This document shows positions 1 to 8,084 of a stretch of 64,000 nucleotides of DNA, in pieces. Both the position numbers and the translations under genes were made by a program. Position 1 is the first letter of the stretch, and the number at the start of each line of letters is the position of its first letter. The notes under the pieces are model-generated. The model saw only the letters and a program-made list of their open reading frames with translations, had not been told where the DNA came from and did not search any database. Origin of the DNA: Corynebacterium oculi (GTDB lineage Bacteria; Actinomycetota; Actinomycetes; Mycobacteriales; Mycobacteriaceae); contig NZ_LKST01000001.1 in assembly GCF_001412105.1 (NCBI RefSeq), positions 248,001 to 312,000 on the forward strand, written 5' to 3'.

Positions 1-118
1 AGGACAACGAGCATCGCTCAGGGGAAAAGATAGGGGGCCTTTGTGAACATGACATGGACAAAAGAACCCCCGCAGGTGAAAACCTGGTGAACGGAAGGTA
101 ACGCAGCTTAGTCTGGGT

Positions 119-598
119 TTAGTTGGTTTTTGTGTTTCCGGTTGTTTCGGCAGCGGTGGTGCGGTCGGCGTGGTCGGCGCGCGAGCGGCAGGCCGGGCAC
201 AATCCGTAAATCTCGGCGTCGTGGCCGGTGAGGGCGAAGCCGTGATGGGAGGCTACCTCCTTGGCCCAGTGCTCCACCGGGCCGCCGTCGATTTCCTTGG
301 TGGAGCCGCATTCGGTGCACACGAGGTGGTGGTGGTGATCCTCGCTGAGGCAGTGGCGGTAGAGGCTTTCGCCCCCGGCCACGCTGAGCACGTCTACGGC
401 GTGGACCTCGGCCAGCGATTGCAAGGTGCGGTACACGGTGGATAGTCCCACGGGGGTGCCCCGCTGGGTGAGCTCCTGGTGGATCGTCTTGGCCGAGGCG
501 AAGTTATTGAGCGCGACGAGCGCGTCCACCACGGCGGCGCGTTGCTTGGTGTTGCGCGCGCCGAGCTTGGGTGCCCGCGCTGCGGATCTGTTATTCAT
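119..598 (-). CDS. zur: Zinc uptake regulator, Fur family (Zur/FurB)
   Basis: 159-residue Fur-family repressor, expected to shut off zinc-uptake genes when loaded with zinc. The N-terminal winged helix is visible around residues 15-75 (GLSTVYRTLQ recognition region). Metal-site residues are the histidine run at 88-91, Cys94/Cys97 (CTEC) and Cys134/Cys137 (CPAC), the latter two pairs forming the usual structural zinc site. The open frame runs further upstream, but the ATG at 598 gives the family length and starts with typical sequence. It lies 115 bp downstream of an ArsR-type gene on the same strand, the znr-zur order known from corynebacteria and mycobacteria (smtB-furB). Zur rather than Fur is inferred from this neighbour. 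Confidence 0.92.
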   Translation of the reverse strand: MNNRSAARAPKLGARNTKQRAAVVDALVALNNFASAKTIHQELTQRGTPVGLSTVYRTLQSLAEVHAVDVLSVAGGESLYRHCLSEDHHHHLVCTECGSTKEIDGGPVEHWAKEVASHHGFALTGHDAEIYGLCPACRSRADHADRTTAAETTGNTKTN

Positions 599-713
599 TC
601 TCCGTGTCCTTCCCCGTGTTGTCTGGGGGTGCTGTTCGCAGGGTACTACACGGGCGTGGCGGGGGTCAGGGGCGCATTGGACTCCTCGGTGACCTCTGAG
701 ACGTCGATCGTGG

Positions 714-1064
714 CTATTTCTGCGATCTCCGCCGAGGGTTTGAGCAGGTGCGCATAACCGTGGCGGAGAGGGCGATGATGTCGCGGAAGAATCCATGTAG
801 CTCGGGGGAGCTGAGCTTGTAGCAGCGGCTGCGCCCCTGGGGGTGGGAGACCACAATCCCGGCGTTTTTGAGTACGCGCAGGTGTTGGCTGATAAGGGGC
901 TGGGGTCGGCCGAGTTGCGTGACGATCTCACTGACCAGATACTCGCGTTCTACCAGGAGGGAGAGGATGCTGACGCGGATTTCCGAGTCGATTGCACTAA
1001 TCACTGTGCTGGCAGCGTGGCTGCGAGCAAGGAGTGGGTGTGTTTCTTCGGTGTGCCCTGGCAT
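714..1064 (-). CDS. znr: ArsR/SmtB-family metal-responsive repressor
   Basis: 116-residue winged-helix regulator. The ArsR core is clear: SEIRVSILSLLVEREYLV (about residues 27-44), then the recognition helix GRPQPLISQHLRVLKNAGIV (52-71) and the wing GRSRCYKL. In corynebacteria and mycobacteria this gene precedes zur and encodes a zinc sensor that derepresses its own operon at high zinc. That role is taken from the family, because metal ligands cannot be assigned with certainty here. The ATG at 1064 gives normal family length. The frame continues upstream but is compositionally unlike a regulator. Its promoter should lie in the AT-rich stretch 1065-1210. Confidence 0.85.
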   Translation of the reverse strand: MPGHTEETHPLLARSHAASTVISAIDSEIRVSILSLLVEREYLVSEIVTQLGRPQPLISQHLRVLKNAGIVVSHPQGRSRCYKLSSPELHGFFRDIIALSATVMRTCSNPRRRSQK

Positions 1065-1557
1065 GTCGTTCTCGTCTATAAATCGTCCAGTAACTAGTAA
1101 CCAAAAATAATAGACCAAAGGGTGGTGGTGTGTGCTACAGATAGAATTTTCCTGAATGATTCTAGTCACAATACTGATAGTTTGGCTATATATTATTTTC
1201 TTTGGTCTGTAACTCTGGTGATAAAAGGGTGGGTTCGTTGTGCGTGAGCGCCTTTCAGGTACCCGCCCGGACCGTCGCGCCAGACCGTCGCGTCGGCCTC
1301 TCGCGCCGGGCTCCGGGTGGGCTCTGGGTGGGCGAGGGCGCGGCGGCGGTGGGGTACGGCTAGAATGACGAGGAATCTTCTCTCTGGCACCGCGCGGGCC
1401 GCGCAGGCTAGGATAGCTGGCGCAGGCTGTGCGGACAGGCGCGGTGGTGTGGGTCGAGGCGATCCGCATGCGGGTGGCCTATTCGCCCCGCGGACGATAC
1501 GCGGGCACCGGCCGGGAGGGATGCACCGGCGATTACTACTAGGAGGAATCTCCCCTT
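1065..1557. other. Divergent intergenic region between znr and glyS
   Basis: 493 bp without a supported gene. The znr-proximal part (1080-1210) is AT-rich compared with the surroundings and should hold the znr promoter and operator. It contains an imperfect 23-bp inverted repeat at 1142-1164 (TAGAAT, 11-nt spacer, ATTCTA). The glyS-proximal part is GC-rich with -10-like hexamers TAGAAT at 1361-1366 and TAGGAT at 1409-1414, neither with a convincing -35. A strong ribosome binding site (AGGAGG) sits just before glyS. Confidence 0.5.
1142..1164. promoter_or_regulatory. Inverted repeat, candidate znr operator
   Basis: TAGAAT and ATTCTA are perfect complements separated by 11 nt, about 80 bp upstream of the znr start, in the only AT-rich part of this intergenic region. 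ArsR/SmtB repressors bind AT-rich inverted repeats in their own promoters, so position and type fit. The sequence does not closely match a consensus I can state, so this is a candidate only. Confidence 0.3.
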
Positions 1558-2943
1558 ATGGCGCAGCAGTCCGTCATCGAAACCGTGGTCAATCTGTGCA
1601 AGCGGCGCGGTCTGGTCTATCCGGCGGGCGAGATCTACGGCGGTACCCGCTCTGCCTGGGATTACGGCCCGCTGGGCGTGGAACTCAAGGAAAACATCAA
1701 GCGCCAGTGGTGGCGGCACATGGTGACCTCCCGCGCGGACGTGGTGGGCGTGGATACCTCGGTGATCCAGCCGCGCCAGGTGTGGGTGGCCTCCGGCCAC
1801 GTGGAGGTGTTTACCGATCCCCTCGTGGAGTCCCTGTACACCCACAAGCGCTACCGCGCGGATCACCTGATCGAGGCCTACGAGGAAAAGCACGGGCACC
1901 CGCCGGAGAACGGCCTGGCGGACATCAACGATCCCGAGACCGGCCAGCCCGGCAACTGGACGGAGCCGCGCGCCTTCTCCGGCCTGCTCAAGACCTTCCT
2001 CGGCCCGGTGGATGATGAGGAGGGCCTGCACTACCTGCGCCCGGAGACGGCACAGGGCATCTTCATCAACTTCAAGAACGTGATGAACTCCGCGCGCATT
2101 AAGCCCCCGTTTGGCATCGCCAACATCGGAAAGTCCTTCCGCAACGAGATCACGCCGGGCAACTTCATCTTCCGCACTCGTGAGTTCGAGCAGATGGAGA
2201 TGGAGTTCTTTGTCAAGCCCGGCGAGGACGAGCAGTGGCACCAGTATTGGATTGATAACCGCTACCAGTGGTACGTGGATCTGGGCATTAACCCGGAGAA
2301 CCTGCGCCTGTACGAGCACCCGCAGGAGAAGCTCTCCCACTACTCCAAGCGCACCGTGGACGTGGAGTACGCCTTTGGCTTTGCGGGTTCCCGCTGGGGC
2401 GAGTTGGAGGGCGTGGCCAACCGCACGGATTATGATCTGCGCGTGCACGCGGAAAGCTCCGGCGAGGACTTGAGCTTCTATGACCAGGAGGCCGACGAGC
2501 GCTGGATCCCTTACTGCATTGAGCCCGCCGCCGGACTGGGCCGCTCCATGATGGCCTTCCTGGTGGACGCCTACACCGAGGACGAGGCCCCCAACGCCAA
2601 GGGCGGAGTGGACAAGCGCGTGGTGCTCAAGCTGGACTACCGCCTCTCCCCGGTCAAGGTGGCCGTGCTGCCGTTGTCCAAGAAGGAACCGCTGGCGGGT
2701 AAGGCCAAGGAGTTGGCCGATAAGCTGCGCGCGTACTGGAACATCGATTACGACACCTCCGGTGCCATTGGCCGCCGCTACCGCCGCCAGGATGAGATCG
2801 GTACCCCCTTCTGCGTGACCGTGGACTTTGACACCCTGGAGGATGAGGCGGTGACCGTGCGGGAGCGCGACACGATGGAGCAGGAGCGCGTGAAGATCGC
2901 TGATCTTGAGGCCTACCTGGCGCAGCGCCTGCTGGGGTGCTGA
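1558..2943 (+). CDS. glyS: Glycyl-tRNA synthetase, homodimeric class II type
   Basis: 461-residue class II synthetase that charges tRNA-Gly in the cytoplasm. The bacterial alpha2 (eukaryote-like) form is recognised by its single-chain length and the motifs [13 protein letters not shown] near residue 30, [14 protein letters not shown] around 160, the motif-2 region [20 protein letters not shown] and the C-terminal anticodon-binding domain ([20 protein letters not shown] and following). The ATG at 1558 has AGGAGG ten bases upstream. It is followed after 1 bp by an unknown membrane protein gene, so the two are probably co-transcribed. Essential housekeeping gene with nothing unusual in its active-site sequence. 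Confidence 0.97.
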   Translation: MAQQSVIETVVNLCKRRGLVYPAGEIYGGTRSAWDYGPLGVELKENIKRQWWRHMVTSRADVVGVDTSVIQPRQVWVASGHVEVFTDPLVESLYTHKRYRADHLIEAYEEKHGHPPENGLADINDPETGQPGNWTEPRAFSGLLKTFLGPVDDEEGLHYLRPETAQGIFINFKNVMNSARIKPPFGIANIGKSFRNEITPGNFIFRTREFEQMEMEFFVKPGEDEQWHQYWIDNRYQWYVDLGINPENLRLYEHPQEKLSHYSKRTVDVEYAFGFAGSRWGELEGVANRTDYDLRVHAESSGEDLSFYDQEADERWIPYCIEPAAGLGRSMMAFLVDAYTEDEAPNAKGGVDKRVVLKLDYRLSPVKVAVLPLSKKEPLAGKAKELADKLRAYWNIDYDTSGAIGRRYRRQDEIGTPFCVTVDFDTLEDEAVTVRERDTMEQERVKIADLEAYLAQRLLGC

Positions 2944-2944
2944 G

Positions 2945-3457
2945 ATGACGTTCTCGGCACGCTACACCTCCTGGGGCCAGCGCGGCTCCACCACTCCCTT
3001 GTTGGTGGAGGAGGGGCCCGAGGAACTGGGCACCTTTGGGGTGGAGCGCGCCACCGTGGGGGAGCAGTCCTGGTTGCTCAGCGCCACCAAGGAAACCGTC
3101 ACCGCCACCACCGAGGCAGGGGTGGCGTTTACGCTCACGGGCAAGCGCGCCCGGGCCAAGACGCTCAGCGCAGACCTGGGTGGTAGGGCCGTGACCCTCC
3201 TCAACGAGGCGCGTCAGGACTGGGTGATCGTGGACGCCCAGGGGACCAAGATCGCGCAGTTTTCCGGCGGGAATAACGGCGTGCGGCGCTGCGTGCTGGA
3301 AATAGAGGAGGGCGCTCGGGTGTCCACCGCCGAGGCGGTGGCGTTGAGTTGGTTTGTGCGCTTGATCCTGGAGGCGCGCCTGGGGGCCTCCTCCACGGTG
3401 CTCATCGTCACGCTGCTGGCAGCCACGCTCATCGCGGTGCTGGCGGTACTGCTCTAA
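2945..3457 (+). CDS. Unknown protein with C-terminal membrane anchor
   Basis: 170 residues, not recognised. The ATG at 2945 lies 1 bp after the glyS stop, which argues for translational coupling. The first ~145 residues are hydrophilic and beta-rich in appearance, with pairs such as FTLTGKRARAKTL and WVIVDAQGTKIAQFSGG. A single hydrophobic helix (residues about 148-170, ending ...VLIVTLLAATLIAVLAVLL) would anchor it to the membrane tail-first. The next gene encodes a protein with a similar ligand-like pattern (a phrase of the type D-G-T-I-A-S/F), so the two may be distant paralogues. No catalytic motif is visible. Confidence 0.7.
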   Translation: MTFSARYTSWGQRGSTTPLLVEEGPEELGTFGVERATVGEQSWLLSATKETVTATTEAGVAFTLTGKRARAKTLSADLGGRAVTLLNEARQDWVIVDAQGTKIAQFSGGNNGVRRCVLEIEEGARVSTAEAVALSWFVRLILEARLGASSTVLIVTLLAATLIAVLAVLL

Positions 3458-3467
3458 GGAGAATCGG

Positions 3468-3932
3468 GTGGCCAAGGCAGCCGAGGGTGTGTGGGTGTGG
3501 CAGGGCAACGAGCTTATCGACGCCAACGGGCAGACCATCGCCTCCGTCCGCTCGGATGTGCTCTACTGCGGGGAGGAACGCCTGCTCATCGAAAGCGCCG
3601 CCGAGGGGCCGAGGTTTCGCGCCCGCGCCACCTCCATGAGCGGGGGAGTGTTTACCATAGCCCAGGCGGGCTTTACCGTGCAGAGGTTGCAGGCGCGCTG
3701 CATGGAGCGGGAGTACGACCTCATGCGCAGCAGCCTGTGGCGCAAGCACCGGGTGATTAGCAGCCAGGGTGTGCCCCTCATGGTGGTGCGCCCCCTCATT
3801 AGCGGGCGCGTGGAGGTAGAAAAAGCCCCCGAGGCCCCCCGCCCCATCATCCCGCTGGACACGGTGTTTTTGTCCTGGGGCTGCGTGCTGGTGGACTCCC
3901 CGGTGCGCCGCCCCCGGCTGAGCCGGGGGTAG
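3468..3932 (+). CDS. Unknown conserved-looking protein
   Basis: 154 residues from a GTG at 3468, 10 bp after the preceding gene and preceded by AAGGAGAA. Not recognised. It reads as a soluble beta-rich domain (WVWQGNELIDANGQTIASV near the start; LLIESAAEGPRFRARATS; ISSQGVPLMVVRP) without signal peptide or membrane helix. The pattern resembles the upstream neighbour, suggesting divergence after a tandem duplication. The last codons overlap a strong GC hairpin (3911-3929). Genes glyS, 2945-3457 and this one form a compact three-gene unit. Confidence 0.65.
   Translation: MAKAAEGVWVWQGNELIDANGQTIASVRSDVLYCGEERLLIESAAEGPRFRARATSMSGGVFTIAQAGFTVQRLQARCMEREYDLMRSSLWRKHRVISSQGVPLMVVRPLISGRVEVEKAPEAPRPIIPLDTVFLSWGCVLVDSPVRRPRLSRG
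3911..3929. terminator. GC-rich hairpin between convergent genes
   Basis: CCCCCGG and CCGGGGG pair perfectly around CTGAG (or 9 bp around one base) at the end of the 3468-3932 gene, which converges with the TPM gene ending at 3941. There is no T-run, so it is a terminator candidate by position only. Confidence 0.4.
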
Positions 3933-3940
3933 AAACCGGG

Positions 3941-5953
3941 CTAGAAACTCCCGCCGAAGACGTCGTTGCCTCCGTCGAAGCCGCCGCCAAAGTCATCGCC
4001 AAAGCCGCCCCCGAAGCCCCCGCCGTGGTTCCCGCCGCCGAGGATATTGCCGATCACCATGCCGGTAATCAGGCTCCCCGCGCCGGAGCTAAACTCCTGG
4101 CGGCGTTGGCGCCGATAGTGCTCATCAATATCATCTTGCGCCGCCCGCACGGCGGCTTGGGCGCGCTGCGTGGCTTGCCGCGCGGTATCCACCGCCCGGC
4201 GTAGATCCTGATTTTCGAGGGAGTCGGCGCGCTGGGCGAGTTGCTTGGCCTCGGAGAGGTAGGTGCGTGCCTGCGCCCCCACCAGGCGGCCACGTGAGGA
4301 GATGAGATCCTCGGCGGCCTGAATGGTGGAGTTCGCGGCGTCGCGGTGCTGGCGGTACATGCGCACCAGGCGATCCTGGGTGGAGGTGGTCTCCCGTAGG
4401 GCGTCGAGCTTCTCATCTAGGCGGGCATCGAGGTCGTTCAGCTCGGTGTAGGTTCCCAGGGGATCCTCTTGGCCGTGGCGCTGGGCCTTATCCACGAGCC
4501 CGCGCGCCTCTGCTACCAAGGCATCCAGTGCGTCCCAGTCCGCGCGGGCGCCGTTGGCGGTCCCGCGAGCACGCAGCTCCTCGGCTTCCTCGATCTCCTC
4601 TTCTACTTCCTCGACGAGGGAATCCAGGGAGGCCCGCGCGGTGGCGATGTTCTCGTCGGCGTGCTCCACGGCGGAGAGCATGCGGTCGGCCACCTTCACG
4701 GCGTGCTCGGCCTCCCGCAGAACCATCACCAATCCGCCCTGCTGACCCGCGGGCTTGCTGGCCAGGGAGCGCGCGGCGCTCAGCGAGTTCTCTGCGGCAT
4801 CGAGGCTTGCGGAGGCCAACTCCGGGTTATCCCGCACCGAGGCCAAGGTGGTCTCCGGGTACCTCGCGGCGAGGTTGTCCAAGGTATCGGAGACCCTGGG
4901 CAGCCGCGCCCTAATATCCACCGTGCGCTGCGTGATCTCGGCGATCTTCTTATCCGCGTTCAGTAGGAGGCTACGCATGTCGGCGAAGTCCTTGGCCTGC
5001 TTATCCAGTTCCTTTTGTGCGGAGGAACAGGAGGTAATCACCTCCGTGAGCAGGGCGCGTTTTTCCTCGTCGGTCTCCGGGATGGCGTCGTGGAGTTGAT
5101 CGTGAATATCGTAGGCTCGCTTTAAAGCGGCCTGCGCCTTGTCCAGGGCGCGCCTAAACGGGCGGGTGCGCGCGGAGCCAAACTCGGCGGTGGCCACCTC
5201 TAATTCCTCTTCGCCGCGCCGGATGGACTCGTCGGTGGCCACAAAGTAATCATCGGCCACCTGTCCCAGGGCGGGGATGGGCAGTTGGGTAAGGGATGCG
5301 GTATCAGCGGGGTCGATGCGGCGGGCGCTCTCTACCACCTGCTTCTTTTCCTCCTTGCGGCGTTTGCGGCCGAAGTACCAGATCCCGCCTCCGGCCCCGG
5401 CAACCGCCACGGCACCGGCCCCCAGCCAGGCCACGGATTCCCCGGAGACCTCGCCGCTGGATTCGGCGGCGTCGATGAGCGTGGAGGCGGCGCCGTAGAA
5501 ATCCTTTTCCGCGATCGGAGCGCTAATAGCCTTGTCCAGATCCGCTAATTCCGAGTTCGTCCACTTATTTCCGCCGACAAGGCTGTATTGATCATCGCCT
5601 GTATTAATGGCCAGGAGAGCGAGGTTCCCGCCGCCGTTGGCCTGCAAGGATTGCTGAGCCCATTCCGCGCGGCCCATGCCGTCAAAGCTATTGACAAAGA
5701 CGATCTTGAGGTTGCGCTGATGGGACTTGAGGAACTGAGAGATCCGCTGTTCCAGTTCCGTCACCTGAGCGTCGCTGAGCACCCCGGATTCGTCATAAAT
5801 CGCCTCGGCAAAGGCCACGGGGGCGGCGGCGAGGACCTGCGAGGAGGCGTGCGCGGGGGCCGCGAGAGCCGCCGTGGTCGCGGCGGGAATCAGCGTCATG
5901 GTGCAGGCCGCAGCGGCGGCAAGGGTTCGCGTGAACGGGATATTCGCCATCAT
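3941..5953 (-). CDS. Secreted/membrane TPM-domain protein with long coiled coil
   Basis: 670 residues. An N-terminal signal peptide (hydrophobic stretch ending around APAHASS) is followed by a TPM domain (about residues 50-170: IYDESGVLSDAQVTELEQRI, FVNSFDGMGRAEWAQQ). Then come a transmembrane helix (about 174-195) with an RKRRKEEKK stop-transfer, a ~400-residue charged coiled-coil region, and a Gly-rich tail (GGGFGGGFGDDFGGGFDG...). TPM proteins of this type are predicted to be extracytoplasmic with a cytoplasmic coiled coil; their molecular role is unsettled. Two adjacent ATGs (5953, 5950) compete as start and neither has a strong RBS. It is divergent from dgt with only 35 bp between starts, so their promoters must overlap or lie within genes. 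Confidence 0.85.
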   Translation of the reverse strand: MMANIPFTRTLAAAAACTMTLIPAATTAALAAPAHASSQVLAAAPVAFAEAIYDESGVLSDAQVTELEQRISQFLKSHQRNLKIVFVNSFDGMGRAEWAQQSLQANGGGNLALLAINTGDDQYSLVGGNKWTNSELADLDKAISAPIAEKDFYGAASTLIDAAESSGEVSGESVAWLGAGAVAVAGAGGGIWYFGRKRRKEEKKQVVESARRIDPADTASLTQLPIPALGQVADDYFVATDESIRRGEEELEVATAEFGSARTRPFRRALDKAQAALKRAYDIHDQLHDAIPETDEEKRALLTEVITSCSSAQKELDKQAKDFADMRSLLLNADKKIAEITQRTVDIRARLPRVSDTLDNLAARYPETTLASVRDNPELASASLDAAENSLSAARSLASKPAGQQGGLVMVLREAEHAVKVADRMLSAVEHADENIATARASLDSLVEEVEEEIEEAEELRARGTANGARADWDALDALVAEARGLVDKAQRHGQEDPLGTYTELNDLDARLDEKLDALRETTSTQDRLVRMYRQHRDAANSTIQAAEDLISSRGRLVGAQARTYLSEAKQLAQRADSLENQDLRRAVDTARQATQRAQAAVRAAQDDIDEHYRRQRRQEFSSGAGSLITGMVIGNILGGGNHGGGFGGGFGDDFGGGFDGGNDVFGGSF

Positions 5954-5988
5954 GGGGCCAGGATACTCAACTGGATAAGATAGGGGCG

Positions 5989-7284
5989 ATGAGCACGAGG
6001 CACCCCCACCAATACACCGCCGAGGACCGCCAGCGCCGATTTTCCGAGGGCCCCAAGGGCAGCGGCCTGGGGCACGCCCCCCAGGAACATCGCAGCGCCT
6101 TCTCCCGCGACCGTGACCGCGTGCTGCACTCGGCGGCGTTGCGTCGATTAGCGGATAAAACCCAGGTGGTGCGCCCCCGCGACGGGGACACCCCGCGCAC
6201 CCGCCTCACACACTCCCTGGAGGTGGCACAGATCGCCCGGGGCATGGGGGCGGGCCTGGGGCTTGATCCGCACGTGGCGGAGCTGGCCGGACTCACCCAC
6301 GATATTGGGCACCCGCCCTACGGGCACAACGGGGAGCGCGCGCTCAACGAGGTGGCCCAGGACTGCGGGGGCTTCGAGGGCAACGCCCAGACGCTGCGGA
6401 TACTCACCCGCCTAGAGCCCAAGGTTCTCGATGAGCAGGGGCACAGCTTTGGCCTCAATCTCACCCGCGCGGCCTTGGACGCCACCTGTAAGTATCCCCG
6501 GCTGCGCAGCAACCCCGATGGCTCCCTCAACCGCAAGTACGGCTGCTACGACGAGGACGCCGCCGTGCTGGAATGGGTGCGCAGGGGGCATGACGACGCC
6601 ACTGCCTGCATGGAGGCGCAGGTGATGGATTGGGCCGACGACGTAGCCTATTCCGTGCATGACGTCGAGGACGGCATCGTCTCCGGGCGCGTCTCGCTCG
6701 GCGTGCTGTGGGACTTCGTGGAGCTGGCCAAACTTGCGGAAAAGGGGGCGCGGGCCTTCGGCGGCACCCAGGAGGAACTCATCGAGGCGGCCGATGGTCT
6801 GCGCCAGTTGCCCCTGGTGGCGCAGTGCGCGGAGTTTAACGCCAGCCTGCGGGCGCACGCCACCCTCAAAAAGCTCACCAGTGAGTTAGTGGGACGCTAC
6901 GTCTCCTCCACCATTCAGGCCACCCTCTCCGCGCATTTCCAGGGGGACGGGTGGCTGGGGAGAACCCACGGCAGGCTGGTGGTTCCCGATCAGGCGCGCG
7001 CGGAGGTCATGCTGCTCAAGACCATCGCGGTGCTCTACGTGATGGACGAGCACCGGCACCTTGTGCGCCAGGATCAACAGCGCGACCGCATTTACCGCGT
7101 GTTTGATTACCTCTGCGCGGGTGGTCCCGGCGCGCTCGATCCCATGATGCGGCAGTGGTGGTATGAGGCTGACGGGGAGGCGGCGCGGCAGCGCGTGGTG
7201 ATAGATCAGATCGCCTCCATGACGGAATCGCGCCTGGAACGCCTGGCGCGCCGGGCGGCGAACCTGGCGGACTTTTGGGGGTAG
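5989..7284 (+). CDS. dgt: Deoxyguanosinetriphosphate triphosphohydrolase (dGTPase)
   Basis: 431-residue HD-domain nucleotidase that converts dNTPs to deoxynucleoside plus triphosphate. HD-site residues are visible: THSLEVAQIARGM (first His), ELAGLTHDIGHPPYGHNGE (His-Asp pair and following His) and the later Asp in MDWADDVAYSVHDVEDG. The N-terminal SAFSRDRDRVLHSAALRRL block is typical of the family. The ATG at 5989 is divergent from the TPM gene. The family commonly sits next to dnaG in corynebacteria, as here, separated only by the ribonuclease/inhibitor pair. Confidence 0.95.
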   Translation: MSTRHPHQYTAEDRQRRFSEGPKGSGLGHAPQEHRSAFSRDRDRVLHSAALRRLADKTQVVRPRDGDTPRTRLTHSLEVAQIARGMGAGLGLDPHVAELAGLTHDIGHPPYGHNGERALNEVAQDCGGFEGNAQTLRILTRLEPKVLDEQGHSFGLNLTRAALDATCKYPRLRSNPDGSLNRKYGCYDEDAAVLEWVRRGHDDATACMEAQVMDWADDVAYSVHDVEDGIVSGRVSLGVLWDFVELAKLAEKGARAFGGTQEELIEAADGLRQLPLVAQCAEFNASLRAHATLKKLTSELVGRYVSSTIQATLSAHFQGDGWLGRTHGRLVVPDQARAEVMLLKTIAVLYVMDEHRHLVRQDQQRDRIYRVFDYLCAGGPGALDPMMRQWWYEADGEAARQRVVIDQIASMTESRLERLARRAANLADFWG

Positions 7285-7293
7285 GCCCCGCGT

Positions 7294-7536
7294 TTAGCGC
7301 TGGAGGGTGATCCCGAGGTCGCGGAGGACTTCTTGCACGGCGCGGGAATCCCCGGCGGGTAGCGCCCATTGTGCGCAAATGATGGTGCGCACCTGGGCCT
7401 CGCGCAGCAGGTCGGCCATGCCGTCCAGGTTGGTAGGCGCGGGGCGATCCGCCTGGCACAGGCAGCACCCCAGGGCCTGATACAGGTCGTGGCGGGAGGT
7501 GAGTGGGCAGGTGATGAGGAGGGGATTATGGGTCAT
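7294..7536 (-). CDS. Barstar-like ribonuclease inhibitor
   Basis: 80 residues, cytoplasmic (no signal peptide). The region LYQALGCCLCQADRPAP followed by NLDGMADLLREA aligns by eye with barstar, where NLDALWD carries the two acidic residues that plug the ribonuclease active site. Asp38 and Asp42 are the equivalents here. It is slightly shorter than barstar (about 90). It lies 5 bp downstream of a gene for a guanyl-specific ribonuclease on the same strand, which makes the inhibitor assignment much stronger than the sequence alone. Likely translated from the same mRNA to protect the cytoplasm. Confidence 0.8.
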   Translation of the reverse strand: MTHNPLLITCPLTSRHDLYQALGCCLCQADRPAPTNLDGMADLLREAQVRTIICAQWALPAGDSRAVQEVLRDLGITLQR

Positions 7537-7541
7537 GGCTC

Positions 7542-8009
7542 TTATAGGTCGGGGATCTCGCAGAAGGATTCGTAGTGATCCGAGGTGTAGTACCAGACCT
7601 CGGGGTCGGTGGGCTGCTCCCCGCCGGTGACGATGCGCCGGGGGCCGCGATGGCTAAGGCCGGGGGTGTCCACGGTGTATTCGCGGTAATAGTTGCGATC
7701 TTGCTGCGGGAGCAGGCCCTCATAATTGCCAAATCGGGTGCCATCGTTGTCCGGGTACTCGAAGGGGCCACCGGCCATGATCGTCTCCACGACTTCGTCG
7801 GCCTCCGGGGGCAGGCTCTCCAGGGCGCAGGTGGCGCCGCTATTCGACGCCGGGGAATCCGCCACCGAGGTATGCGCGGCCTGGGTGGTGGGGGAGGTGC
7901 CGGGGGAATCGCCGGAGTCCAGGCCAAACCAGGCCGCCGCTGCCGCCAGGGCCACGCCCCCCACGGAGGCGAGGATGGTGCGCAGCCGGGTGCTGGGTTG
8001 AGCAGTCAT
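7542..8009 (-). CDS. Exported guanyl-specific ribonuclease (RNase Sa/barnase family)
   Basis: 155 residues. A hydrophobic segment (about 11-30) acts as signal peptide or membrane anchor, followed by a Ser/Thr/Pro-rich linker and a catalytic domain from about residue 60. Matching RNase Sa by eye: SLPPEADEV near the start, GPFEYPDNDGTRFGNYEG, the catalytic Glu110 in YYREYTVDTP, Arg residues in RGPRRIVTG (121-125), and His145 in YYTSDHYESF. Cys61 and Cys150 sit where RNase Sa has its single disulfide. All catalytic residues are present, so it should be active outside the cell. The barstar-like gene follows immediately. Start chosen at ATG 8009, which yields a clean signal sequence. Confidence 0.88.
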   Translation of the reverse strand: MTAQPSTRLRTILASVGGVALAAAAAWFGLDSGDSPGTSPTTQAAHTSVADSPASNSGATCALESLPPEADEVVETIMAGGPFEYPDNDGTRFGNYEGLLPQQDRNYYREYTVDTPGLSHRGPRRIVTGGEQPTDPEVWYYTSDHYESFCEIPDL

Positions 8010-8084
8010 GTCCTGTATCTTGGCACGGCGGTCTCCGGGTAAAGAACCGGCCCCGTGGTTTGACCGCGCCGGTAAGTTGGAGGC

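Noticed and set aside
1..118. Possible hairpins or gene end at the left edge
   Set aside because: Short imperfect pairings only (CAGGT/ACCTG at 73-86); no frame with coding character.
1383..1396. String TGGCACCGCG in the glyS leader, close to the T-box core
   Set aside because: A T-box leader needs a stem I with a GGC specifier loop and an antiterminator or antisequestrator. I could not build either in 1200-1557, and the match is short in GC-rich DNA.
1408..2448. Long minus-strand frame opposite glyS
   Set aside because: Its His/Val/Leu-rich composition is what the reverse strand of a GC-biased gene gives, and no domain is visible.
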